Of a stretch of 64,000 bases of DNA, positions 1 through 9,100 are shown in pieces. Within the stretch, counting starts at the first letter, position 1. The number at the start of each line of letters is the position of its first letter. This DNA is from Ruminococcus sp. Lineage in GTDB: Bacteria; Bacillota; Clostridia; Oscillospirales; Ruminococcaceae. Position numbers and translations under genes: made by a program. The DNA lies in assembly GCF_019417665.1 (NCBI RefSeq), contig NZ_DXUU01000002.1:1-64000 (forward strand), in the 5' to 3' direction. The notes below the pieces were generated by a model. It ran no database searches. It was not told the DNA's origin and saw nothing but the letters and a program-made list of their open reading frames with translations.

Positions 1-52
1 TCGCTACCTCCACCTTGGCAAGGTGGCGCTCTACCAGATGAGCTAAATCCGC
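1..52 (-). tRNA. tRNA-Gly (GCC), partial
   Basis: The reverse complement gives an acceptor 5' strand, D arm and anticodon arm with stem CCACC/GGTGG around loop TTGCCAA, so the anticodon is GCC (Gly). The T arm and 3' acceptor strand lie beyond the window edge. It is the last of four minus-strand tRNAs in order Val-Asp-Phe-Gly. Confidence 0.9.
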
Positions 53-106
53 ATTCCGGAACATGTTGCAGTAAACTGTTACTACAGCAAACCGATACAT
101 ATTCCA

Positions 107-182
107 TGGTGCCTCCGATCGGAATCGAACCAATGACACGGGGATTTTCAGTCCCCTGCTCTACCGACTGAGCTACAGAGGC
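107..182 (-). tRNA. tRNA-Phe (GAA)
   Basis: A complete 76-nt cloverleaf with encoded CCA. Acceptor strands are GCCTCTG and CGGAGGC, the anticodon stem is GGGGA/TCCCC around CTGAAAA (anticodon GAA), and the T loop is TTCGATT. Confidence 0.97.
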
Positions 183-204
183 ATCACAGCATAAGTATGC
201 TGCA

Positions 205-281
205 TGGCGACCCGGATGAGGTTCGAACTCACGACCTCCGCCGTGACAGGGCGGCGTTCTAACCAGCTGAACTACCGGGCC
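205..281 (-). tRNA. tRNA-Asp (GTC)
   Basis: A complete 77-nt cloverleaf with encoded CCA. Acceptor strands GGCCCGG and CCGGGTC pair with one G-U, and the anticodon stem CCGCC/GGCGG holds loop CTGTCAC (anticodon GTC). Confidence 0.97.
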
Positions 282-284
282 ATT

Positions 285-360
285 TGGTGGAAACTATAGG
301 GCTCGAACCTATGACCCTCTGCTTGTAAGGCAGATGCTCTCCCAGCTGAGCTAAGCTTCC
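285..360 (-). tRNA. tRNA-Val (TAC)
   Basis: A complete 76-nt cloverleaf with encoded CCA. Acceptor strands are GGAAGCT and AGTTTCC, and the anticodon stem TCTGC/GCAGA holds CTTACAA (anticodon TAC). Only 3 nt separate it from tRNA-Asp, so the cluster is probably one transcript. Confidence 0.97.
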
Positions 361-531
361 ACATTGCTGTCATTCCGGTTTGTTTTGTGTTCCTCACCGG
401 CGACTATTACAGTATACCACAATGCAAGGGGTTTGTCAAGCACTTTTTTCAAAAAAATCGAAAAAAAGCGAGTTTTGTGAAAACCGTATTATTTCAACAG
501 AATTTTATGTTATATTTCAACAAAAATCAGG

Positions 532-2577
532 TTAATTTCGCCCATTCTCGCTACTGCGGTTGAACAGACGCAGTACTTCCAGCCGCAGTGCGCTGTGTTC
601 CGGCTTTGACAGATCCGAATCCTCTTGCAGCAGTGCCCGGGCAGTTTCCTGTACCTCGTGGAGCAGCTGGGTATCATGTGACAGGTCGGCAATCTGTAGT
701 GGCGGCAGACCGTGCTGGCGTTCCCCAAAAAAGTCTCCAGGGCCTCTCAGCTGCAAATCCGCCTCGGCAATCTGAAAGCCGTCATTGGTGCGGCTCATGA
801 TCTGCATCCGGGTACGGCACTCCTCCGTCACATGGTCTGTCATGAGAATGCAATAGCTCTGCACACTACCCCGTCCCACTCGCCCACGAAGCTGGTGCAG
901 CTGGGACAGCCCAAACCGCTCCGCATTTTCTATCAGCAGAATAGTGGCGTTGGGTACATCCACGCCTACTTCAATCACCGTGGTACTTACCAGCAGATCC
1001 AGCTGATGGGCACGAAACGCCTCCATGACCTGATCTTTTTCCGCAGCTTTCATTCTGCCATGGAGCAGTCCCACCCGATAATCCGCAAAGGCACCATTCT
1101 GTATGGATTCCGCATAGCTGGAAACCGCCTGCAATTCACTTTCGTCCTTGTCATCGATCATGGGGCAGACAATATACCCCTGATGTCCCTCTTGAAGCTG
1201 TTCCCGGATAAAATTGTACGCCCGTGTACGGAGCTTTCCGGTGACGGCAAAAGTCTTGATGGGCAACCGTCCGTTGGGCAGTTCTTTCAGCACGGAGATA
1301 TCCAGATCGCCGTAGATCATCAGCGCCAAGGTACGTGGGATGGGCGTTGCAGACATGACCAGCTTATGAGGGCAACCTCCTTTGTCGGCGAACAGGGTAC
1401 GCTGAGCTACGCCGAAGCGGTGCTGCTCGTCGGTAATCACTAATGCCAGCTTCTGAAACTGCACTTCCTTTTGAAAAATGGCATGGGTACCTGCCACCAG
1501 CTGCACAGAGCCATCCTTCAGTCCGTCATAGACGGCACGCTTTTCCTTGGCACGGAGTGAACCGGTGAGCAATCCCACCGTAATGCCCAAAGGCTCCAGA
1601 AACTGTTTCAGGGTGTGATAATGCTGTACCGCCAGAATTTCCGTGGGCGCCATGAGTGCACACTGCATCCCGTTCCGGACAGTGAAATAACACGCCGCCG
1701 CTGCAACTGCTGTTTTACCGCTGCCTACATCTCCCTGGAGCAGACGGTTCATAGGCGCAGCACCGCAGAGATCCCGTATGATCTCCTGGACAGCGGTTTT
1801 CTGCCCCTGGGTCATCTGGAAAGGCAGGGCATCATAGAAGGGCTGCAAATCCGTTCTGGCAGCCATGGGATACGCCGATCTGGTGCGATTCTCTGCACGG
1901 CGCATAAGCATGCCTAGCTGTAATTGGAGCAGTTCATCAAAGGCAAGGCGACGGCGTGCCGTTTCCATGAGCGCCGGGCTGGCTGGAAAATGGACTTGCT
2001 CCAATGCTTGCGGCAAGGGCAGTAAACCATGCTCCAGGCGCATGGATTCCGGCATCCAATCGAATGGCTTCGCCTTTACAATTGCCATTGCCTGTTTCAC
2101 GGCATTTACCAAAACCTGTGTGGAAATGCCGCTAGTCAAAGGATAAGACGGATAGATCAGTTCCTTAGAATTATCCGGCAGTACATGGGGCGCAGAAATT
2201 TCCCGGCGCAGGAGATTCCCCTGCATTTTTCCGGACATGCGATACCATTCGCCTGGATGCAGTGCCTGAAAGCCGTAGGGGTTATTATAGATCACAATCG
2301 TCACATCGGAGACGCCGTCTGTAGCAACTGCCTTGAAAATGGTCATACCCTTGCGGATATACTGGGGTGGGAATTTCCGTGCAATCTGCACACGGATCAC
2401 GCATTCCTCGCCGGGCTGTGCTGCCGCAACTGCCACCGGGTGGCTATAATCCAGATAACTGCGAGGAATGTGATAGAGCAAGTCGTAGGGGGTCTGGATT
2501 CCCAGCCGTGCCATGGCTTCTGCACGCTTTGCGCCAATGCCCTTGAGCTGAGAGATCGGCTGAAACAGTTCGTCCAT
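532..2577 (-). CDS. recG: ATP-dependent DNA helicase RecG
   Basis: A 681-aa protein of normal RecG length. RecG remodels stalled replication forks and branch-migrates Holliday junctions. The N-terminal wedge/OB domain begins with the family start QLKGIGAKRAEAMARLGI. The SF2 core carries Walker A GDVGSGKTA, the DEQH box in DEQHRFG, TATPIPRTL and the motif VI region QLRGRVGRG, and the C-terminal LRGPGDFFGERQ is typical of RecG. The ATG at 2577 follows AAAGGAGA. It is alone between the tRNA cluster and a solute-binding protein gene, with its own promoter. Confidence 0.97.
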   Translation of the reverse strand: MDELFQPISQLKGIGAKRAEAMARLGIQTPYDLLYHIPRSYLDYSHPVAVAAAQPGEECVIRVQIARKFPPQYIRKGMTIFKAVATDGVSDVTIVIYNNPYGFQALHPGEWYRMSGKMQGNLLRREISAPHVLPDNSKELIYPSYPLTSGISTQVLVNAVKQAMAIVKAKPFDWMPESMRLEHGLLPLPQALEQVHFPASPALMETARRRLAFDELLQLQLGMLMRRAENRTRSAYPMAARTDLQPFYDALPFQMTQGQKTAVQEIIRDLCGAAPMNRLLQGDVGSGKTAVAAAACYFTVRNGMQCALMAPTEILAVQHYHTLKQFLEPLGITVGLLTGSLRAKEKRAVYDGLKDGSVQLVAGTHAIFQKEVQFQKLALVITDEQHRFGVAQRTLFADKGGCPHKLVMSATPIPRTLALMIYGDLDISVLKELPNGRLPIKTFAVTGKLRTRAYNFIREQLQEGHQGYIVCPMIDDKDESELQAVSSYAESIQNGAFADYRVGLLHGRMKAAEKDQVMEAFRAHQLDLLVSTTVIEVGVDVPNATILLIENAERFGLSQLHQLRGRVGRGSVQSYCILMTDHVTEECRTRMQIMSRTNDGFQIAEADLQLRGPGDFFGERQHGLPPLQIADLSHDTQLLHEVQETARALLQEDSDLSKPEHSALRLEVLRLFNRSSENGRN

Positions 2578-2610
2578 AGGCGTCTCCTTTCAAAAAGAAT
2601 GGTTTCTTTT

Positions 2611-2639
2611 ATTATAGCATAAATTTCAGCGAAACGCAA
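2611..2639 (-). promoter_or_regulatory. sigma-A promoter of recG
   Basis: On the minus strand, -35 TTGCGT (2634-2639) and -10 TATAAT (2611-2616) are separated by 17 nt, about 35 nt before the recG start codon. Confidence 0.75.
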
Positions 2640-2740
2640 ACCTTTGAGATGTTATGAAACAAAATAGAACGAACACAATTCCCCCGATTAATCTCCCTTA
2701 CATACCCAACCTTTACGCCAGATCCAACACTATATAAGCA

Positions 2741-2775
2741 AAAAGGTCTCCCCTGTTATCCAGGAAAGACCTTTC
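2741..2775 (-). terminator. intrinsic terminator of the solute-binding protein gene
   Basis: On the minus strand an AGGTCTTTCCTG / CAGGGGAGACCT hairpin with a 5-nt loop is followed by TTTTTGC, just after the stop codon at 2797. Confidence 0.85.
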
Positions 2776-2796
2776 TCATAAGACAAATATTTTTAC

Positions 2797-4263
2797 TTAG
2801 CTGTTATAACCGCTGATTACCTCATCAATTACCGCAGACCATTCGTCACGCAATACTGCCCAGGAATCCTTATCGCCGTTCAGCAGCGCAGTGGTCAGGT
2901 TATTCATGACACCTCTTGTCTCATAGGTGTACTCGCCGTCACCGTACATTCTGCTGCCCATACCATAGCCGAAGTCAAATACTGGTGTGATATTTTTCGG
3001 ATCTTTGTAATCCTGCAATGCATCATATTGTTCTTCCGTCACATAGGACTTCAGCTTGCCCTGTGCATTGTATTCCGGAATGATTGCCTTTTCCTTTGCA
3101 GCATCCTGATATTCGTCGATCATCGCTGCCAGACGCTCACACTTGATGTATGCAGCAACTGCATCGCCCTTATCGGAACCCTTTACCAGCATTTTCGCTG
3201 CGAAATTACAGTTCAGATAATATTCATCAGAGCCAGGCTGCTTCGGGAACGGTACGATCATCAGATCGTTTTCCTCTACAAATCCGTCATCACCGACTTC
3301 CGGATCCGGATCATGCTTTGTATTAGAGCTACCCAGTGCCCAGTCTGCCATACCAAAGAACAGCGTAGAACCGTCATCCGGCAGATAGCCGTACCAAGTG
3401 GGATCATACATGCCCAGGTTCATGATCTCTTCCATAATGCCCTCAGCGTCTTCAATTGCCGGGCTGCTGATATTATTGGCAAACTTTTCGCCATCATAAG
3501 TGACAAAGGTTTCGCCAGTAGACTGTACCATTGCCTGACCAAACCAACCGTTGATGCCATAGCGCGTCTCACCGTCACCTGCATTGGAAACAAAGGTCTT
3601 CATCATGTTCATGAAGGAATCCCAATCCCACTTATCGTCCTGATACAGTTCATAGGGATCATCCAGACCGTTTTCCTCGCACATAGAACGGCTATAGGTG
3701 ATCAGCAGCGGATCAGACAGACAGTAAGGTACGACATAGTGCGAACCCTTATATTCAAACATATCAATAACGTCAGACATATCCGACCAGATATCATCGC
3801 TGAGATCCAGATAATCATCCAGCGGCTGATACTGATCCTTGGTAACACCATTGGGCACAGCATCCCACTCATAGGGGAACATGTCCACAGGGTCACCGCC
3901 AAGGATACGGCTTGCCAGCGTATCAAACTTTGTATCTGATGTACAGGAAACGTATTCTACACTTGCGCCATACTTGTCCTCAAAAATGGTCAGCGCAACG
4001 CTTCTGTCCTGGTTATTTGTAGGGTTCAGGTCATAATCTGCCAGCCAGTAGATCTTCTGTCCCTTGATATCCGGGTCATTTGCGACCATTTCATCGACCA
4101 GAGTGGTGTCTACCTTGACATCATCTTCCTCCTTATAAGCAGAATCTGCCGAAGAGGATTCCGCAGTAGAATTGCCCTCCGAGCCGCTGTCTCCGCAGGC
4201 AGCTAGCGATCCCATCATGGTCAATGCCATCAGCACAGCGAGAATACGTGTTAATTTCTTCAT
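2797..4263 (-). CDS. extracellular solute-binding lipoprotein (ABC importer family 1)
   Basis: A 488-aa secreted lipoprotein. The N-terminus MKKLTRILAVLMALTMMGSL is followed by the lipobox LAAC, so Cys about 23 would be lipidated after cleavage. An acidic Ser-rich tether precedes a periplasmic-binding-protein fold rich in Trp and Tyr, as in carbohydrate-binding family 1 proteins. Such proteins deliver sugars to membrane permeases. No permease or ATPase gene is adjacent, so it is an orphan that must work with a distant transporter or act as a sensor. It is a single-gene unit with its own promoter and terminator. The ligand cannot be read from sequence. Confidence 0.85.
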   Translation of the reverse strand: MKKLTRILAVLMALTMMGSLAACGDSGSEGNSTAESSSADSAYKEEDDVKVDTTLVDEMVANDPDIKGQKIYWLADYDLNPTNNQDRSVALTIFEDKYGASVEYVSCTSDTKFDTLASRILGGDPVDMFPYEWDAVPNGVTKDQYQPLDDYLDLSDDIWSDMSDVIDMFEYKGSHYVVPYCLSDPLLITYSRSMCEENGLDDPYELYQDDKWDWDSFMNMMKTFVSNAGDGETRYGINGWFGQAMVQSTGETFVTYDGEKFANNISSPAIEDAEGIMEEIMNLGMYDPTWYGYLPDDGSTLFFGMADWALGSSNTKHDPDPEVGDDGFVEENDLMIVPFPKQPGSDEYYLNCNFAAKMLVKGSDKGDAVAAYIKCERLAAMIDEYQDAAKEKAIIPEYNAQGKLKSYVTEEQYDALQDYKDPKNITPVFDFGYGMGSRMYGDGEYTYETRGVMNNLTTALLNGDKDSWAVLRDEWSAVIDEVISGYNS

Positions 4264-4330
4264 ATTTTCAAAAACTCCTTTCCGAATTTCGAGTCACAAA
4301 GCAGTCCGTAAAGCCGAACCTGACATTTGT

Positions 4331-4359
4331 ATTATAGCATAAAATACATGCCAGGTCAA
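4331..4359 (-). promoter_or_regulatory. sigma-A promoter of the solute-binding protein gene
   Basis: Minus strand: -35 TTGACC (4354-4359), 17-nt spacer, -10 TATAAT (4331-4336). The leader of about 60 nt contains AATGTCAGGTTCG, which is also present in the leader of the surface-protein gene near 6037. Confidence 0.85.
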
Positions 4360-4409
4360 GGGATATATTACATACAATCTGCATAAAATCCGCCGTTATT
4401 TTTTGGGAG

Positions 4410-4438
4410 TTGCCATTTGCAGTGTTTTATAGTATAAT
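4410..4438 (+). promoter_or_regulatory. sigma-A promoter of rnhA
   Basis: -35 TTGCCA (4410-4415), 17-nt spacer, -10 TATAAT (4433-4438). The ribosome-binding site AGGAGGA lies at 4457-4463. Confidence 0.85.
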
Positions 4439-4468
4439 AATACCATTACACAATACAGGAGGACAGGT

Positions 4469-4906
4469 ATGAAAACAGTGGAGATTTTTACAGACGGCGC
4501 ATGCAGCGGCAATCCCGGTCCCGGCGGTTGGGGTGCCATACTGCGCTACGGCAGTGCGGAAAAGGAGCTTTCCGGGGGTGAACATTCCACCACCAACAAC
4601 CGCATGGAGCTTTCCGGGGTGATCGCAGCACTCTCTGCCCTGAAAGAGCCGTGCAAGGTCATTCTGACCACGGACAGCAAATATGTGGTGGACAGCGTCA
4701 CAAAGGGCTGGGTCTATGGCTGGCAGAAACGGGGCTGGATCAAATCGGATAAGAAGCCGGCGCTGAACGTGGATCTCTGGGAACAGCTTCTGCCTCTTCT
4801 GGAACGGCATGATGTGACATTTCATTGGGTCAAGGGACACGCCGGACATCCCGAAAATGAACGATGCGATGAGCTTGCGGTAATGGAGCGGGATAAGAAC
4901 GCCTGA
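4469..4906 (+). CDS. rnhA: ribonuclease HI
   Basis: A 145-aa protein of normal RNase HI length. It cleaves the RNA strand of RNA-DNA hybrids. The four acidic active-site residues are visible: D9 in FTDGACSGNPGPGGWG, E47 in NNRMEL, D69 in TTDSKYV and D134 in ERCDELA, plus the mobile-loop His in KGHAGH. The basic protrusion around WQKRGWIKSDKK is present. The ATG at 4469 has AGGAGGA 5 nt upstream. It is monocistronic and convergent with the downstream surface-protein gene. Confidence 0.96.
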   Translation: MKTVEIFTDGACSGNPGPGGWGAILRYGSAEKELSGGEHSTTNNRMELSGVIAALSALKEPCKVILTTDSKYVVDSVTKGWVYGWQKRGWIKSDKKPALNVDLWEQLLPLLERHDVTFHWVKGHAGHPENERCDELAVMERDKNA

Positions 4907-4966
4907 TTTCCCAACCGCCGCCCCATATCATTAGCCATTAGTCATTTATTTTGCAACATAAAAAGC

Positions 4967-5001
4967 GAGAACCCCCTGCCGGATCAGGACAGGGGGTTCT
5001 C
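4967..5001. terminator. bidirectional terminator between rnhA and the surface-protein gene
   Basis: A 12-bp stem, GAGAACCCCCTG paired with CAGGGGGTTCTC. Read on the minus strand it is followed by GCTTTTTATG, and on the plus strand by TGTATTAT. It can serve both converging genes and works better for the minus strand. Confidence 0.85.
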
Positions 5002-5060
5002 TGTATTATAGGGGTAAAAATGAAAAAATGAGATTGTCAAAAATCAACACAGCAACAAGC

Positions 5061-6002
5061 TTACTTCTTTCTTCTTGTTACAGTGTATGCACCAGCACCC
5101 AATGCTGCGGTTGCAATTGCACCCAGAACAACTGCGGCAATGCCGAAATCGCCGGTTTCAGAGGTCTTAGCATTATTGGTAGAGTTGCTGTTGGAAGAGC
5201 TATTGCTCTTGTTAGAGTTGCTGCTGTTGTTTCCGTTGGAATTATTGCCAGAGTTGTTGTTGTTTCCACCAGCTGCTGTGGTAGTAGTAGTAACTGCATT
5301 GCCATTTGCATCGGTTGCAGCAGTTGTAGTCGTGTCAGAGCCATTTTCGTTTGGAGCAGTAGTACCTTCACCATTGCCGCCAGCTGAAATGCCGCTTACA
5401 GTAAAGTTTACAACAACCTTATCGCCAGCAGCCAGACCGCCCTCAGGAGCAACATTCTCGCCTGTACCAAGGCTATTTACTGTCGGCTTTGTCCATACAT
5501 TCAAAATATTTACACGAATGCTATTGCCGTCATCAGCAGTACGCAGTGCGCCTTCCTGACCGCTTGTGTAAGCCAACGGCGTAGATCCGCCGCCAACATG
5601 CTGAACTTCAACAGAATCAATTGTAATGCTGGCAGTACAGCCCTCAGGCAAAGAGCCATTCGGACAGCTTGCGCCCTCAGGAGCGAATGACCATGCGTTG
5701 ATATCTGTAGACAAAATCATTGCTTCAATTGTCTCAGAACCATTCACCATTACAACGTCAACAGAATAAGAACCGTCGCCAGTGATCGTTGCTTCTGTAC
5801 CAGTGGTATTATTTTTTGTCGGCGCCAGTGAATCCGTCTCGGAAACCCATTTGTAATCGCCGCCAGCCTGAAGTGCCAAAAACGCAGTATACGGTGCTTC
5901 TTCACGTGCCGGCAGATCAGCCGAAACAACCAAAGAAGTTACGGACAAAGCGGCAACAGCTGCAGCAGCAATTGCTGCCATCATTTTCTTCATCATCTTC
6001 AT
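5061..6002 (-). CDS. secreted cell-surface protein with variant sorting signal
   Basis: A 313-aa protein of unknown binding function. It has a signal peptide (MKMMKKMMAAIAAAAVAALS, predicted cleavage near the VSA at about 27), a beta-rich globular domain to about residue 205, a low-complexity Thr- then Asn/Ser-rich region (about 215-280), and a C-terminus SETGDFGIAAVV followed by a hydrophobic stretch and RRKK. That tail has the layout of a sortase signal, with SETGD replacing LPxTG. The globular part resembles cohesin-like or carbohydrate-binding beta sandwiches only in general character, so I assign no activity. The start ATG at 6002 has AGGAGGAG upstream. Confidence 0.75.
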   Translation of the reverse strand: MKMMKKMMAAIAAAAVAALSVTSLVVSADLPAREEAPYTAFLALQAGGDYKWVSETDSLAPTKNNTTGTEATITGDGSYSVDVVMVNGSETIEAMILSTDINAWSFAPEGASCPNGSLPEGCTASITIDSVEVQHVGGGSTPLAYTSGQEGALRTADDGNSIRVNILNVWTKPTVNSLGTGENVAPEGGLAAGDKVVVNFTVSGISAGGNGEGTTAPNENGSDTTTTAATDANGNAVTTTTTAAGGNNNNSGNNSNGNNSSNSNKSNSSSNSNSTNNAKTSETGDFGIAAVVLGAIATAALGAGAYTVTRRKK

Positions 6003-6062
6003 AGTAATCTCCTCCTAAAATAAGCAGGTACACTCGAACCTGACATTACATTCATATACATG

Positions 6063-6091
6063 ATTATAGCACAAATCCACATTCTTGTCTA
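6063..6091 (-). promoter_or_regulatory. sigma-A promoter of the surface-protein gene
   Basis: Minus strand: -35 TAGACA (6086-6091), 17-nt spacer, -10 TATAAT (6063-6068). The leader contains a small CAGGT/ACCTG hairpin. Confidence 0.7.
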
Positions 6092-6170
6092 TGCACATTT
6101 TGCCTAAATCTTGCGGTGGATTCCTGTGAAATCGCCGAAAAACATACAAACCCCGCTTGAAATTCTGCAT

Positions 6171-9100
6171 TCATTTTCCTTTTACAGCGGTTTCATGCAA
6201 TATTTGCAGTATTTCCCGCATAAGTTCCAGCGGCTTATCCTGCTCCAGCTTTACGCCAAGATAAGACTTCCCCACACTGCCGAACTGCACTCGTCCCCGA
6301 TATTTCGCCGACAATGCTGTAATCATTTCCGGCGTAGGATGTTCCAGATAGAACAGCATACTGCCCGACCGCTGGGTGATCTCTGTGATACCCAGCTGTG
6401 CCGCCGTATTGCGCAGCCGGGAAACTGTAATCAGCCCCATGACTTCCTTTGGCGGTTCGCCGTAGCGGTCAATGAGTTCGTCCAGCAGATCCATTTCGTC
6501 CTCAGCCGTGTGCACAGATGCGATTTTCCGGTACATATCCAGCCGCTGACTGAGGCTTTCCATGTATTTTTCGGGAATGTGAGCATCGATCTGGATATCC
6601 ACGGTACACTCTGCCGTTTCCTGAATCGGTTCGCCCTTTGCCTCTGCCACTGCTTCGCCCAGCAGGCGCAGGTACATATCATAACCCACAGATTCCATAT
6701 GGCCGTGCTGTCTGCCGCCCAGAAGGCTGCCTGCCCCCCGGATCTCCAGATCACGCAGGGCAATGTGAAAGCCGCTGCCGAACTGGGTGAATTCCCGCAT
6801 TGCCGCCAGACGGCGAGCCGATTCCTCCCGAAGCACCTTATCACGCTTGAATGTGAAATAAGCATAGGCACGGCGATTTGACCGCCCCACACGTCCTCTC
6901 AGCTGATACAGCTGACTCAGCCCGAAGCAGTCTGCATTTTCGATGATCAGGGTGTTTACATTTGGCACATCCACGCCTGTTTCAATAATGGTAGTGCATA
7001 CTAGAATATCCGCCTCATGCTCTACCAATTTTCGCCAGATCTCAGACATTTCCGCTTCGCCCATGCGCCCATGTGCCACCAAGATCCGAGCATCCGGCAG
7101 ATATTTCTGGAGCTTCGACGCAGTGAATTCAATGGTATCCACCCGGTTGTGGATATAGTACACCTGACCGCCCCGTTTCAGTTCCCTTTGGATCGCTTGT
7201 ATCAAAGTCGGCTCGCTGTATTCCATAACATAGGTCTGAACCGGATAACGATCCTGAGGCGGCTGGGAGATGACAGACATATCCCGGATGCCGCTCATCG
7301 CCATATTCAGCGTCCGGGGAATGGGTGTTGCCGATAGGGTCAGCATATCCACCCCAGTAAACATCTCTTTGAATTTTTCCTTATGCGCCACGCCAAAACG
7401 TTGTTCTTCGTCCACGATCGCCAGCCCTAAGGCGTGAAATTCCACGTCTTTCTGAACAATGCGGTGGGTGCCGATCACAATATCCGCCTTGCCGCTTTTC
7501 AGTTCCTTGAGGATCTCTTTCTGCCGTTTCTGCGGCACAAATCGAGACAGCATGACCACATTCACAGGGAAATGCTCAAAGCGCCGCACCGCCGTCTGAT
7601 AGTGCTGCATGGCGAGAACAGTAGTGGGCACCAGAATGGCACACTGTTTACCGCTGAGGACACATTTCATAGCTGCACGAAGGGCAACCTCTGTTTTGCC
7701 GAAGCCTACATCACCGCAAAGCAAGCGATCCATGGGGCGTTCCCGTTCCATGTCCTGCTTCACTTCTTCAATGCAAGCAAGCTGATCCTCTGTCTCCACA
7801 TAGGGAAAACGTGTTTCGAAATCATGCTGCATCTCATCGTCAGGATAAAACGCAAAGCCCTTCGTCTTTTCCCGTTTTGCGTACAGCGCTAACAATTCAT
7901 CCGCCATGTCCTTGACAGCTCTGCGGACATTGTTCCGGGTCTTTTGCCATTCCGGAGAAGAAAGACGGCTCAGTTTCACCCCGGCATCTTCCCGGGGGCC
8001 AATATATTTGGACACCATATCCAGCTGAGTAACAGGGACATAGAGATTTTCTTTCCCGGCATACTGGATGGTAATATAATCTTTGATAACGCCCTCCAAC
8101 TCCAGCTTGCGGATACCCAGAAAGCGCCCGATACCGTGAAGTGCGTGTACCACCAGATCGCCCGGCGTAATATCTGCCAGGGTGCGGATCTCTTCCCCAC
8201 GATGTTTTTTCTTCCGGTTGGGTACGGCACGCATGGTACGTGCCTGGGTGATCAGCGCAGTTTTGACTTCCGGATAGGCAAATCCCCCGGAAAGACTGCC
8301 GGTACGCAGATAGACTGTCCCGGCTTTCCAGACACTGTCCGACTTTGCCAGTTCGCACTGAATGCCGCTTTCCCGAAGATCCTGCTGCAAAATGGGCAGG
8401 GTTTTTTCACTGCCGGCATAGAGCATGGTGCAGTAACCCTGCTGACTGTATTCCAACAAATCCTCCGTCAGCTGCCGCAGTTCGCCGCCCCAGGGTGCAT
8501 TTTGCAACGCTTCTACGCTGAGCAGCTTCTGGAATGTGACATGCTCGCCGCCCTGGAGAAAGTTGCTGAGATAGATCTGGAACATGCCGTCCATCCGGGC
8601 GGCAACTTCCGCCGGATTCTGATAGTAGCCTTCTAGCCTGCGGCAGAGGTTGCCTTCCTCCAGCAACAATTTGCAGTCCTCCTGATACTGTGCCATGAGA
8701 CTGCGCTGGGTGTCCACAATAGCGCCGTATTCACTGAAAGTCACCATTTCCACGCCGTAATCAAACACCATAGACGGTGTCTCCCGGAGCAGCGGCGCAT
8801 ATTTGTCTAGATGCACCGGGATCATACCAGCATCCAGATTATCTGCATCTGCATAGAGTTTTTCCCGGGCAATTTCTGCATACTTACCGCACAGCGATTT
8901 CGCATGTCTGCGGATTTTTTCTGCCAATTCCGTCGGCTCACAAAGCGTCTCCCTTGCCGGCGGAATAAGCAGTTCCTCCACCGGATCTGTACGCCGCTGG
9001 GTATCCGGGTCGAACTGCACCAATGTATCAATCGTATCATCCCAGAATTCCATACGCACTGGTGCCTGCATCTGCACCGGAAACACATCCAGGATGTCTC

